From contig CAZAZF010000006.1 in assembly GCA_964489555.1 (NCBI GenBank), positions 1 through 64,000 of the forward strand: a DNA stretch of 64,000 bases, read 5' to 3'. Of the stretch, positions 16,546 to 25,696 are shown piece by piece. The notes below the pieces were generated by a model that was not told the DNA's origin, searched no databases, and saw only the letters and a list, made by a program, of their open reading frames with translations. The first letter of the stretch is position 1, and every line of letters begins with the position of its first letter. The position numbers and the translations under genes are program-made. The stretch comes from JAAZGD01 sp964489555 (lineage in GTDB: Bacteria > Bacillota > Clostridia > Peptostreptococcales > Anaerovoracaceae).

Positions 16546-18238
16546 CGATACTATTTTGTCCTATCCCCAAGGTTCGATGATTGACTTTTTAGAAGAAAAC
16601 AACCGGGATCGCATGGAGTACCAAGCCTATGATTTTTTGGGAAAGAGGGTCACCTATGGAGAATTTCTACAGCAAGTGGATACCTGTGCCAAAGCTTTGG
16701 TGGCTTTGGGCGTGAAAAAAGGAGACCGGGTCACCATTTGTCTTCCCAATACGCCGCAAGCTTTGGTGATGTTCTACGGGTTGAATCGTATGGGGGGAAT
16801 ACCCAACATGATTCATCCTTTATCTGCTCAAAAGGAAATTGAATTTTATCTGACTTGTTCCAATAGCGTGGCCGCCGTAACATTGGATGCTTTTTTCCCC
16901 AAATTTCAACAAGCAAAGGAGCATGCGCCTTCTTTGGAAAACATCATAGTCACTTCCATCGGAGATGAACTGAAGCCCTTGGTTTCACTGGGGTATTGGT
17001 TTACCAAGGGGCGAAAGATTCCTTCGGTTCCTGTGGGACCAGGCATTGTGTTTTACCGGGATTTTATGGAAGTGGGCAAACGGCATCAAGGAGAATTCCG
17101 GGCGGATGTTAGAGGTGAAGATACCGGGGCCATTCTGTATAGTGGCGGGACCACTGGTACCAACAAAGGGATTTTGCTTTCCAACTTAAATTTTAATGCC
17201 TTGGCCATGCAAACGGCTACGGCCGGAGAGTGTCTGGTTCCAGGTCATCGGATGTTGGCCATCATGCCGGTTTTTCACGGATTCGGACTGGGGGTGGGCA
17301 TTCATACCGGTTTGTGTTATGGTTGCCTTGAAATCCTTGTTCCTCAATTCAATGCAGACACCTATGCCAGTCTCTTGAAAAAATACCAACCCAATTATAT
17401 TGCTGGGGTGCCCACCTTGTTTGAGGCTCTCCTACGAAATAAGCATATGGAAAAGGTAGACCTTGCCTGTTTGGAAGGAGTGTTTTCCGGAGGAGATTCT
17501 CTCTCCGTCGAATTGAAAAAGAAGGTGGATGCTTTTTTGAAGCAAAGGGGAGCCAAGGTGCAGATTCGAGAGGGGTATGGCACAACAGAATGTGTTACTG
17601 CCAGTTGTCTCACCCCGAAAGATCGCTATAAAGAGGGAAGCATTGGTCTTCCTTTCCCGGACACCTATTACAAAATATGTAAGGTGGAAACGGTAAAAGA
17701 GGTTCCCATAGGAGAAGAAGGGGAAATTTGTATTGCCGGTCCTTCGGTGATGCAGGGGTATTTGGACAGCCCGGAAGAAACGGCACAAGTGCTGCGGCGC
17801 CATGAGGATGGAGGTATTTGGTTGCATACCGGTGATTTGGGCTTCATGGATTCGGAAGGGTTCATTTATTTTAAGCAGCGAATTAAGCGGATGATTGTCT
17901 CCTCCGGGTACTCCATTTATCCTTCTCAAATTGAGAATGTATTGGATGCCCACCCGGCGGTATCCATGTCTACGGTAATCGGCGTCCCCGATCCCTACAA
18001 GATTGAGAAGGTGAAAGCCTTTTTGGTATTGAAGACGGGATTTGAGGCCACCGACGATGTAAAAGAAAGCATTTTTGAGCATTGCAAAGAAAATATTGCC
18101 AAGTATGCCATGCCCTATGAATTTGAGTATCGGGATTCCCTGCCTCAAACCCTGGTAGGCAAAGTGGCCTACACCGTGTTGGAGCAAGAAGAACGAGACA
18201 AGATTGGAGAAGTGGAAGCCGTGGGCTCTCCCGCGTAA
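16535..18238 (+). CDS. AMP-forming acyl-CoA ligase (class I adenylate-forming)
   Basis: 567 residues with all landmarks of the ANL superfamily: phosphate loop YSGGTTGTNKG (202-212), GYGTTE (347-352), W-L-H-T-G-D-L-G (431-436) with the ribose-binding Asp, an IKRMIVSSGYSIYPSQIE hinge and a C-terminal catalytic Lys in LVGKVAYT. It activates a carboxylate with ATP to the adenylate, then forms the CoA thioester. Length and motifs fit medium- or long-chain fatty-acid ligases (FadD-like). It starts inside the E2-like gene (AAGGAGGCGG upstream) and ends 3 nt before the PlsC-like gene, so the three form a tight unit. Confidence 0.92.
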   Translation: MKNNDTILSYPQGSMIDFLEENNRDRMEYQAYDFLGKRVTYGEFLQQVDTCAKALVALGVKKGDRVTICLPNTPQALVMFYGLNRMGGIPNMIHPLSAQKEIEFYLTCSNSVAAVTLDAFFPKFQQAKEHAPSLENIIVTSIGDELKPLVSLGYWFTKGRKIPSVPVGPGIVFYRDFMEVGKRHQGEFRADVRGEDTGAILYSGGTTGTNKGILLSNLNFNALAMQTATAGECLVPGHRMLAIMPVFHGFGLGVGIHTGLCYGCLEILVPQFNADTYASLLKKYQPNYIAGVPTLFEALLRNKHMEKVDLACLEGVFSGGDSLSVELKKKVDAFLKQRGAKVQIREGYGTTECVTASCLTPKDRYKEGSIGLPFPDTYYKICKVETVKEVPIGEEGEICIAGPSVMQGYLDSPEETAQVLRRHEDGGIWLHTGDLGFMDSEGFIYFKQRIKRMIVSSGYSIYPSQIENVLDAHPAVSMSTVIGVPDPYKIEKVKAFLVLKTGFEATDDVKESIFEHCKENIAKYAMPYEFEYRDSLPQTLVGKVAYTVLEQEERDKIGEVEAVGSPA

Positions 18239-18241
18239 AGA

Positions 18242-19411
18242 ATGGAACATGCCAAAAGACATATTATTTTATATGGGATTGTACGCCTTCTTCTCTATCC
18301 TTTTAGTGGTTGGATTTTCCGGTTGAAAAGCGAAAAAGCTAGCCAGGTAGAAGGCCCTTGTTTGATTTTATCCAATCACAACATCAATGTGGATCCTCTC
18401 TTGATATCCCGTAGTTTTCCTCGCCATATGTATTTTCTGGCCAGCGAACATGTGCTCAGTTGGGGCTGGCGGTCTAAAGTCATTGACTGGGTAGCGGGCC
18501 CGGTATCCAAGCTGAAAAGCACAGCAGATGCTGGGGCGGTGAAGGATGTGATTCGAAGAATTCGAAAAGGCCATTCGGTGTGCATTTTTGCAGAAGGCCA
18601 TCGAAGTTTTCATGGAGTGACCTACCCCATTGCACCAGCCACAGGCAAATTGGTGAAAGCTTGTCAAACGACCTTGGTGACCTATCGCTTCGAGGGGGGA
18701 TACTTTACTAGTCCCCGATGGGCCGATAAGAATCGAAAAGGGAAAATGAAAGGCTATGTGGTAGGGATATATCCTTACGAAGAGTTGAGAGACATGACGG
18801 ACAAAGAAATCAACCAACTCATTCAACGGGACATACATGAAGATGCTTACCAACGACAGAAGGAAAGGCCCATAGCTTATCGAGGGAGAAACTTGGCAGA
18901 ATGGTTGGAAATCACCTTATACATGTGTCCTTCCTGCCGGAAAATCGGAACATTGCGAAGCAAGGGGAACAACTTTTTTTGTACTGCTTGTGAGCTGTGT
19001 TCTACCATTGATGAATACGGAATCCTGAATGGGAAAAACCTTCCCTACACTACGATAACGGATTGGGACCATTGGCAACTACAAGAAATGCAGCAAGTGG
19101 CAGGAAGACTAGGCAACGAAAAAGCATTCTCCGACCCTGGCCAGATGTTGTTTCTTATGGATCCCGTATCCCATAAAAGAGTTCAATTGACCATGGGCAC
19201 TTTGTGTCTCTACCGAGATCGTATCACCCTGGGAGAATACGAATTTCCCTTCGATGAAATCATCGACATGAATGTACACGGAAAACAGTCCATTGTATTT
19301 TCTTCCGGAAATGCACATTATGAAATCAAATCAAAATTTCCAAGAAGTGCCCGGAAATATGTGGTGTTATATAAATATCTTACCGGAAATGGAGACGTGA
19401 GAAGAGTTTGA
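18242..19411 (+). CDS. PlsC-like acyltransferase with C-terminal zinc ribbon
   Basis: 389 residues. The N-terminal 210 form a 1-acylglycerol-3-phosphate acyltransferase-like domain: H-x4-D motif NHNINVD (45-51), a second block around 64-84 and FAEGHRS (117-122, family E-G-T/x-R-S). Acyl-CoA or acyl-ACP is the expected donor. Unlike PlsC, the protein continues with a four-Cys zinc-ribbon (C229, C232, C247, C250) and a ~130-residue C-terminal domain with no family I recognise. An N-terminal hydrophobic stretch may dock it to the membrane. It directly follows the acyl-CoA ligase, so it probably uses that product. Ribosome site is weak. Confidence 0.83.
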   Translation: MEHAKRHIILYGIVRLLLYPFSGWIFRLKSEKASQVEGPCLILSNHNINVDPLLISRSFPRHMYFLASEHVLSWGWRSKVIDWVAGPVSKLKSTADAGAVKDVIRRIRKGHSVCIFAEGHRSFHGVTYPIAPATGKLVKACQTTLVTYRFEGGYFTSPRWADKNRKGKMKGYVVGIYPYEELRDMTDKEINQLIQRDIHEDAYQRQKERPIAYRGRNLAEWLEITLYMCPSCRKIGTLRSKGNNFFCTACELCSTIDEYGILNGKNLPYTTITDWDHWQLQEMQQVAGRLGNEKAFSDPGQMLFLMDPVSHKRVQLTMGTLCLYRDRITLGEYEFPFDEIIDMNVHGKQSIVFSSGNAHYEIKSKFPRSARKYVVLYKYLTGNGDVRRV

Positions 19412-19430
19412 TTTGAAAGGAGATTCAACC

Positions 19431-20828
19431 ATGGATTTTTCTGCAGCAAATGTAGGGCTTTGGAATGTTGTGGTCCAATTTGGAATTATTGCTGCTACCA
19501 TATTGGCGGCAAATGCACTTCGAAGGAACTTCACTCCCATCCGAAACACCTTGATGCCAACGGCGGTTTTGGGTGGATTTTTATTGTTGCTGCTTCGATC
19601 AACGGGAATCCTCAATATGGAATTGCAATTGCTTGAAATGATTACATATCATGGGATTGCCTTGGGTTTCATCGCCATGACCTTGAGGGTTTCGGAACCC
19701 AGCACCGTAGAGGAAACGGGACGGTGGATTGGCGTGCGAAGCGGTTCCCTTATTGTTAGCGTCTATTTGTTTCAAGGGCTGATGGGATTGTTTATTACGA
19801 TTGGCTTGGGGTACACTTTGTTTCCCAATGTATTTAAGGCAGCCGGCATTCTTTTGCCTATGGGATTTGGGCAAGGACCCGGGCAGGCCAACAATGTAGG
19901 AACTATTTATGAAACCTTGGGAATGACCGGGGGAAGATCTTTCGCTTTGGCCATTGCTGCCACCGGTTTTCTTTGGGCTTGCATTGCCGGTGTGGTCTAT
20001 TTGAATTTGTTGCGAAGGAAAAACCTCATTCGAGGCAACGGGTACGAAGAGGTTTCCGGCTCGGTAACCATCGACATGTTTCAACACAAGGACGAAATTC
20101 CGGTGGCGGAATCGGTGGATCGGCTTTCCGTACAAGTGGCCCTGGTGCTATTGGTCTACTTGGGAACCTATCTGACCACATGGGGATTGACTTCTGGAAT
20201 TGCCGGTATTTCGGAATCCGCGGCCACCTCGGTGAATAGTTTGTTGTGGGGATTCAACTTTATTGTGGGCTCTTTGCTGGCGATGCTGCTTCGATTCATT
20301 CTTCGCCATTTAAAAAATCGATCAATCATGACCCGGCAGTACCAAAACAATTATTTGCTGAGTCGGATTTCCGGATTGGCTTTTGATGTGATGATTGTAG
20401 CGGGAATTGCTTCCATCGAAATTGGGGACTTGTCAGGGAATTGGATGGTGTTTATCTTGATTTCTCTGGCCGGAGGGTTGGGAACTTTCTATTACATGAA
20501 GTGGGTAACTAGGATTCTTTATCCTGACTACTACTACGAAGGGTTCATGTCGATGTTTGGAATGATGACTGGAACCGTTAGCTCCGGAATTCTTCTTCTT
20601 CGGGAAATTGACCCCTCTTTGAAAACACCGGCGGCCAACAATTTGGTGACGGGGAGTTGTTCTGCTATTGTATTTGCCCTTCCCATACTGATTTTAATCG
20701 GCATGGCTCCCAAGTCAACGATGCTGCTGTTTACGGTGGTGGGAATCATGGCTGTCTATTTTTCCATACTATTGGGAATTACATTGAGACTGGGAGTCTC
20801 CAAGGGCGGCAAGATTCTGAAAGGATAA
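19431..20828 (+). CDS. GltS-like sodium/solute symporter family protein
   Basis: 465 residues, strongly hydrophobic, with about eleven membrane helices in two halves. It resembles sodium/glutamate symporters (GltS): an N-terminal half with the conserved segment LPMGFGQGPGQANNVG, where GltS has its G-x-G-T-A type re-entrant loop, and a second loop MMTGTVSSGILLLREID. Residues LRVSEPSTVEET replace the usual GltS sequence, so the substrate may not be glutamate. The start ATG 19431 has AAAGGAG 8 nt upstream; an upstream TTG is unlikely. It follows the acyltransferase gene by 19 nt and precedes the HutD-like gene by 7 nt, indicating one transcript. Confidence 0.78.
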   Translation: MDFSAANVGLWNVVVQFGIIAATILAANALRRNFTPIRNTLMPTAVLGGFLLLLLRSTGILNMELQLLEMITYHGIALGFIAMTLRVSEPSTVEETGRWIGVRSGSLIVSVYLFQGLMGLFITIGLGYTLFPNVFKAAGILLPMGFGQGPGQANNVGTIYETLGMTGGRSFALAIAATGFLWACIAGVVYLNLLRRKNLIRGNGYEEVSGSVTIDMFQHKDEIPVAESVDRLSVQVALVLLVYLGTYLTTWGLTSGIAGISESAATSVNSLLWGFNFIVGSLLAMLLRFILRHLKNRSIMTRQYQNNYLLSRISGLAFDVMIVAGIASIEIGDLSGNWMVFILISLAGGLGTFYYMKWVTRILYPDYYYEGFMSMFGMMTGTVSSGILLLREIDPSLKTPAANNLVTGSCSAIVFALPILILIGMAPKSTMLLFTVVGIMAVYFSILLGITLRLGVSKGGKILKG

Positions 20829-20835
20829 ACTTGAG

Positions 20836-21978
20836 ATGGGAACGAAAGCCTGTCAAATCATTCGAAAAGAAGAAGGAAGAGAAAACCAGTGGGCGGGGGG
20901 AACTACCTGGGAGTTGTTTCGGTACCCGGAAGATTCTTCCTATGAAACCCGGGATTTTCTCTTTCGATTAAGCCGAGCGGAGATTCGGGAAGAATCTGTC
21001 GCCTTTACCCTCTTCCCCGATTACCAACGTCATCTTATGATTCTTTCCGGAGAAATCGTTTTGGTTCATGAAGGAAAAAACACTCTTCGGTTGTCTCCCT
21101 TTGAACAAGAAGTTTTTGACGGAGGACAGCCCACCCGGAGCTTTGGCCGGGCCCAGGATTATAATTTGATGGTGCGAAAAGGACAAGTGGGTCAATTAAG
21201 AGCCCTGACTCTTGGGGAAGAGGCGGCTTCTTATCCTCTTCCTTCTTCATTTTTCAAGGAGACAAGGCCCTATCTTGTACGCTGTTACTATTGTGAGTCC
21301 GGATACTCTGTGGTCGTATTGGGTGAGGACACGATGATGCTCAGACCGGGAGACCAACTGGTGCTTCATGGGAAAACAGGCGAAGAAATGAATTTGAAGT
21401 TGATGGGCCAGGGACGAACCATCGAAGCGTTGGTGGCCTATGGAGCTTTGGAAGGGTTGGATGAAGAAAGTTCGGTAGGTTTTAAAGAAAGACCAACCTG
21501 GCAGGATATAAAGGATGCGTTCTTTATCGCTTACACCAATTTTAGGGGAGCCGCCTACTTCAGTAAGAGGCGGAGAACTCTTTGGTATGACCCTTTATTG
21601 GCAAAAGGTATTCTTAGGGTGGAGCGATTCTATTTGCCTATGGTGATATTTGTGTTGGGATTCCTTTTTTCGGTGTATGCAGGCATGGAAGTCAGCGGAA
21701 ACCAAGGTGTGGCTTACTGGGTTTTGGCGTGGTTGCTCTTGGATTTATTTGTAATTACTCCCGGTATTTATTTGTGGGGGTTGCCTCTTCCCCTTCGAAA
21801 TCATATGAAACCCCTGAAAGATCTGACACCTTATGAAAAAGCACTTTACCAAAAGGAATTGTCCCAAAATCCTCAGCTGGAAAAAATTCTCAAAAGGTAC
21901 GCCATCACCGGCCGAAATGTGGGAGACCAACACGAGGGGCGGGCCTATGGCAGTTTCCGGGACGATGACAAAAAATAG
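20836..21978 (+). CDS. HutD-like cupin protein with two C-terminal membrane helices
   Basis: 380 residues. Residues about 8-120 match the HutD/Ves family pattern: WAGGTTWELFRYP, then FLFRLSRAEI, FPDYQRHLMILSGE, FDGGQPTRSFG and DYNLMVRKG. HutD proteins are two-cupin proteins usually found with histidine-utilisation genes, with no settled function. The second half (about 145-210) looks like another cupin, then a linker and two membrane helices (about 266-283 and 292-315) with a charged cytoplasmic tail. That membrane anchor is not part of the ordinary family, and no hut gene is near. It probably belongs with the GltS-like carrier just upstream. Family assignment is by eye and moderate. Confidence 0.65.
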   Translation: MGTKACQIIRKEEGRENQWAGGTTWELFRYPEDSSYETRDFLFRLSRAEIREESVAFTLFPDYQRHLMILSGEIVLVHEGKNTLRLSPFEQEVFDGGQPTRSFGRAQDYNLMVRKGQVGQLRALTLGEEAASYPLPSSFFKETRPYLVRCYYCESGYSVVVLGEDTMMLRPGDQLVLHGKTGEEMNLKLMGQGRTIEALVAYGALEGLDEESSVGFKERPTWQDIKDAFFIAYTNFRGAAYFSKRRRTLWYDPLLAKGILRVERFYLPMVIFVLGFLFSVYAGMEVSGNQGVAYWVLAWLLLDLFVITPGIYLWGLPLPLRNHMKPLKDLTPYEKALYQKELSQNPQLEKILKRYAITGRNVGDQHEGRAYGSFRDDDKK

Positions 21979-22011
21979 GGCAAGGGCGCAACAAAGAAAA
22001 AGAAAAGAGAT

Positions 22012-23856
22012 TTATTCATATTGACTTTCATAGAGAGTTTTGTAGAATCCACCTTGAGCCAACAACTCTTGGTGGGTTCCTTTTTCTATGACATCGCCAT
22101 CCTTCATTACCAGAATCACATCTGCATCCATTATGGTTGAGAGGCGATGAGCGATGATAAAGCTGGTTCGGCCCTCCATCAATTGGGCCATGGCCTTTTG
22201 GATTTGTGCTTCCGTTCGAGTGTCCACCGAACTGGTGGCTTCATCCAGGATGAGAACGGGTGCGTCAGCTAGGAAGGCTCGTGCCAAGGTGAGTAGCTGT
22301 TTTTGGCCCTGAGAAAGGTTTCCGGCTTCTTCTTGGATCACCATTTCATACCCGCTAGGTTGAGTTTTGATGAAGTGATGAATATGGGCCTGCCGGGCGG
22401 CCTCTTCAATGGCTTGCGGAGAGGGATTGGCACAGCCGTAGCCAATGTTTTCCTGAACGGTTCCACTAAAAAGCCAATTATCTTGAAGTACCATGCTGAA
22501 AATCGAACGCAGCTCTTTTTTGGGGAGGGTGGTGATGTCCACGCCGTCCACCAGGATTCGACCTCCGGTCAATTCGTAAAAACGAAGAAGAAGCTTGACG
22601 ATGGTGGTTTTTCCAGCTCCGGTGGGTCCTACGATGGCCACCCGCTGACCCGGTTTGGCCACGAAATGGAAATCTTTGATAAGGGGTTGTGGAGGCTCTT
22701 CCTGGGTGGGATAGTGAAAGGACACATGGTCAAATGTGATCTCTCCCCGAACCTGCTTGGGTTGAATGGGAGAGTCTTCCGTCGGGTCCGGTGCTTCTTC
22801 TTTTTCATTCAACACTTCAAAAATCCGCTCTGCGGCGGCGGCGGTGGATTGAAGCACATTGGCCACATTGGCTAGCTGAGCAATGGGGTGGTTAAAGGTT
22901 CGGATGTATTGTATGAAAGCCTGGATACTGCCAATGGTGATTCGTCCTTGCAGTGCCAGTGCCCCTCCTGCTACACAGACTAAGACAAAGCCTAGATTCC
23001 CAATCATGTTAATCAGGGGCATCATGGTGCCGGATAAAAATTGTGATTTTTCGCCGGCTCGGGCCAGCTGTTGATTCCATTTTTCAAAAGTATCTTTGGA
23101 TTGTTTTTCTCCGTTAAAGGCCTTCACGATAATGTGGCCGGAAAACATTTCTTCGATGTGTCCATTGACTTCTCCCAAGAACCTTTGGTTGTCTTTAAAG
23201 TGTTTTTGTGATTTGCCCACAATTTGACGGATTACCCACAAAGACAGGGGAATGGTCATCAGTGCAATGAGGGTCATCAATGGACTGATGATGACCATAA
23301 GAGCGAAAACTCCCAGGATGGTAATGCCGTTGGTAACAATTTGAGATAAGGTTTGATTTAAGGTGGTGTTTACCGTATCTACATCGTTGGTGATGCGGGA
23401 CAGGATTTCTCCATGAGTCCGATGGTCAAAGTAGGAGAGGGGCAGCCGATTCAGTTTCTCCGACAATTCTTTTCGAAGTTGATAGCTGATTCGTTGTGCC
23501 ACTCCAGCCATGAGAAAGCCTAGCCAAGTAGAAAACAGGGTAGACAATCCATAGAGAAGCAACAAAAACCCCATGAATTGGCCCAGTCGGTTGAAATCAA
23601 GAGGCGAATCCGTGAGAAGGGAGTCCGCCACCACATCAGTGGCCATCCCCAAAATCCAGGGAGAAACTACAGAAAAAGCCACGGAAAGCAAAGCAGCAAT
23701 GGAAGCCACAATCAGTTTGCAGCGATACGGTTTTAGGTATCTCCCCAAGGTGCGAAGGGTGCTGTGGAAATTTTTGGGTTTTTCTCCCGGCATCATGGCG
23801 GCGGCGGGTCCTCCGCTACCCGGGCCCCGGCCCGGTCGAATTTTAGGTCCTGCCAT
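22012..23856 (-). CDS. Heterodimeric ABC exporter, subunit with canonical NBD
   Basis: 614 residues: a Gly/Pro-rich N-terminus, six membrane helices (about 45-330), then a nucleotide-binding domain with Walker A GPTGAGKTT, signature LSQGQKQ, Walker B LILDEATSS with the catalytic Glu, and H-loop IIAHRLST. This is the MdlB/YheH-type half exporter. It is the second gene of a minus-strand pair and overlaps the first by 14 nt. The ATG at 23856 has AAAGGAG upstream. Together the two form one exporter; a peptide, lipid or drug could be the cargo. Converges with the HutD-like gene, leaving 33 nt between them with no visible terminator. Confidence 0.93.
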   Translation of the reverse strand: MAGPKIRPGRGPGSGGPAAAMMPGEKPKNFHSTLRTLGRYLKPYRCKLIVASIAALLSVAFSVVSPWILGMATDVVADSLLTDSPLDFNRLGQFMGFLLLLYGLSTLFSTWLGFLMAGVAQRISYQLRKELSEKLNRLPLSYFDHRTHGEILSRITNDVDTVNTTLNQTLSQIVTNGITILGVFALMVIISPLMTLIALMTIPLSLWVIRQIVGKSQKHFKDNQRFLGEVNGHIEEMFSGHIIVKAFNGEKQSKDTFEKWNQQLARAGEKSQFLSGTMMPLINMIGNLGFVLVCVAGGALALQGRITIGSIQAFIQYIRTFNHPIAQLANVANVLQSTAAAAERIFEVLNEKEEAPDPTEDSPIQPKQVRGEITFDHVSFHYPTQEEPPQPLIKDFHFVAKPGQRVAIVGPTGAGKTTIVKLLLRFYELTGGRILVDGVDITTLPKKELRSIFSMVLQDNWLFSGTVQENIGYGCANPSPQAIEEAARQAHIHHFIKTQPSGYEMVIQEEAGNLSQGQKQLLTLARAFLADAPVLILDEATSSVDTRTEAQIQKAMAQLMEGRTSFIIAHRLSTIMDADVILVMKDGDVIEKGTHQELLAQGGFYKTLYESQYE

Positions 23857-25600
23857 AATCTTCGTCTCCTTTCGGGGAGAGTTGAAGTTGGGAAGCCGCC
23901 AATTCCCGATAAACCGGGCAGGTGGCAATCAATTGGGAATGGGTCCCGATTCCCACTACTTTTCCCTCATCTAAAACAATGATTTGCTGGGCGTCTTTCA
24001 CCGTGCTGATTCGTTGGGCCACCACGAAAATGGTTTTATCGCACAGGGCTTTCAGCATTGCTTTTCGAAGATCCGCTTCGGTCTGAAAATCCAAGGCGCT
24101 GAAGCTGTCATCAAAAATATAGATGGGGGCTTTTTTCGCCAATGCCCGGGCAATGCTGAGCCGCTGTCGTTGACCTCCGGAGACATTGGTGCCTCCCTGG
24201 GAAATGGAAGTGGCCAGTCCTTCCGGTTTTTCCTGGACGAAGTCGTAGGCTTGGCTGAGCTTCAAGGCCTGAATCAGAGACTCTTCTTCCAGTTCCGGGT
24301 TGGCAAAAGTCAGATTGGACTGGATGGTTCCTGAAAACAAGACTCCCTTTTGCGGTACATAGCCCATCAAGTTTCTTAAGTTTTCATGGCAGAGTTCTCG
24401 AATGTTCACCCCGTCGATGGAAATGCTTCCTTGGGTCACATCATAAAAACGAGGCAACAAATTGATGAGGGTGGATTTACCGGATCCGGTTCCTCCCACA
24501 ATGGCGGTCCATGTGCCGGGTTTTGCCCGGAAGGATATGTGGTGGAGAACATCTTCTTCCGCATCCGGATATCGGAAACATACTTTGTCAAATACCACTT
24601 CTCCGGCGGTGTTCAAAGGCAGATTGCGTTGTTCCTCTGCACATATTTCAGAAATCCTTGGTTCCATGGAGAGAACCTCCTGCACCCTTTGGGCAGAAAC
24701 CATAGCTCGGGGTAGCATGATAAAGAACATCGTTAAGAAAAGGAAGGACATGACCACATGCATGGCGTACTGAATGAAAGCCATCATATCTCCAATAGCC
24801 AGTCGATCCTGCTGAATCAATGCGGCTCCCGCCCATACTACCAACAGAGAACCGTAGGACATAATCAGGGTCATTCCCGGCATCAGAAAGGACATGAGGC
24901 GACTGACGAACAGGTTGGTTTTCATTAAATCCAAATTTGCGTTGTCAAATCGCTTTTCTTCCGAAGATTCCCGATGAAAAGCCCGAATCACCAAAAGGCC
25001 GGAGAGGCGCTCGTTGACAATCAGATTTAATCGATCCATCAGTTTTTGCAAAATCCGAAATCGTGGCAAGGACAGGAAAACGGAAACCAGGATGAGTACC
25101 AGGAGAGCTGCTAAAGCCACCGCGATGGTCCATGTTAAATCCCGGTTAGTACGGATAGCCATTACCAGGGCGCCGATGCCCATGGCGGGAGCAAAGAAAC
25201 CCATGCGAAGCAGCATAAGAGAAGTGTTTTGTATTTGAAGCACATCGTTAGTGGCTCTTGTAATCAAGGAAGAGGGACCAAAGTGTTCGATTTCTGCGTT
25301 ACCAAATCGGGTTACCTGGTCAAAAATGGAAGACCGAAGGGTAGCGGCGGAACGGGAGGAGATGCGGGCACCCAAATAACTGACCAAAACCGCGGCCAAG
25401 CAAACAAGGAAAGAAAGCAATAGCATAGTGGCCCCTGTACCGTAAATCAAAGAAAGATTGCCGGTGATAATTCCCTGGTCAATGATTTGAGCCATGAATT
25501 TGGGCAATTCCAATTGAAGTAGGGCCTGAATAACAATCAGGCCCCCCGTTAATAAAATCGTAGGGATATGGGGGACGTAAATTTTTGCAATCCTTTTCAT
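23843..25600 (-). CDS. Heterodimeric ABC exporter, subunit with degenerate NBD site
   Basis: 585 residues: six membrane helices followed by a nucleotide-binding domain with Walker A GGTGSGKST and signature VSGGQRQ. Walker B ends in FDDSFSALD, where Asp replaces the catalytic Glu; this is the hallmark of the non-hydrolysing site in heterodimeric exporters such as TM287/288 and BmrCD, and pairs well with the canonical partner downstream. The start MKRIAKIYVPHI is typical for the family. No ribosome site precedes it and an extended -10 box ends 7 nt before the ATG, so the mRNA may be leaderless. Divergent from the YjjI gene across a 96-nt gap. Confidence 0.92.
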   Translation of the reverse strand: MKRIAKIYVPHIPTILLTGGLIVIQALLQLELPKFMAQIIDQGIITGNLSLIYGTGATMLLLSFLVCLAAVLVSYLGARISSRSAATLRSSIFDQVTRFGNAEIEHFGPSSLITRATNDVLQIQNTSLMLLRMGFFAPAMGIGALVMAIRTNRDLTWTIAVALAALLVLILVSVFLSLPRFRILQKLMDRLNLIVNERLSGLLVIRAFHRESSEEKRFDNANLDLMKTNLFVSRLMSFLMPGMTLIMSYGSLLVVWAGAALIQQDRLAIGDMMAFIQYAMHVVMSFLFLTMFFIMLPRAMVSAQRVQEVLSMEPRISEICAEEQRNLPLNTAGEVVFDKVCFRYPDAEEDVLHHISFRAKPGTWTAIVGGTGSGKSTLINLLPRFYDVTQGSISIDGVNIRELCHENLRNLMGYVPQKGVLFSGTIQSNLTFANPELEEESLIQALKLSQAYDFVQEKPEGLATSISQGGTNVSGGQRQRLSIARALAKKAPIYIFDDSFSALDFQTEADLRKAMLKALCDKTIFVVAQRISTVKDAQQIIVLDEGKVVGIGTHSQLIATCPVYRELAASQLQLSPKGDEDYGRT

Positions 25601-25607
25601 AACGGTT

Positions 25608-25616
25608 ATTATAGCA
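25608..25616 (-). promoter_or_regulatory. Extended -10 box for the ABC exporter operon
   Basis: On the minus strand TGCTATAAT occupies 25616 down to 25608, leaving 7 nt to the ATG. The predicted transcription start falls on or one base before the A of the ATG. No good -35 is visible. Confidence 0.5.
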
Positions 25617-25641
25617 TAATTACACCTTCTTATAATCTGTT

Positions 25642-25668
25642 TTGTTTTTTCGGGAGGAGGTATATAAT
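25642..25668 (+). promoter_or_regulatory. Candidate promoter for the YjjI/YjjW operon
   Basis: TATAAT at 25663-25668 is a clear -10. TTGTTT at 25642-25647 is only 15 nt away, and TGTTTT at 25639 is an alternative at 18 nt, so the -35 is uncertain. Confidence 0.4.
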
Positions 25669-25696
25669 AAGAACAAGGATGAAAGGAGGAGTTATT

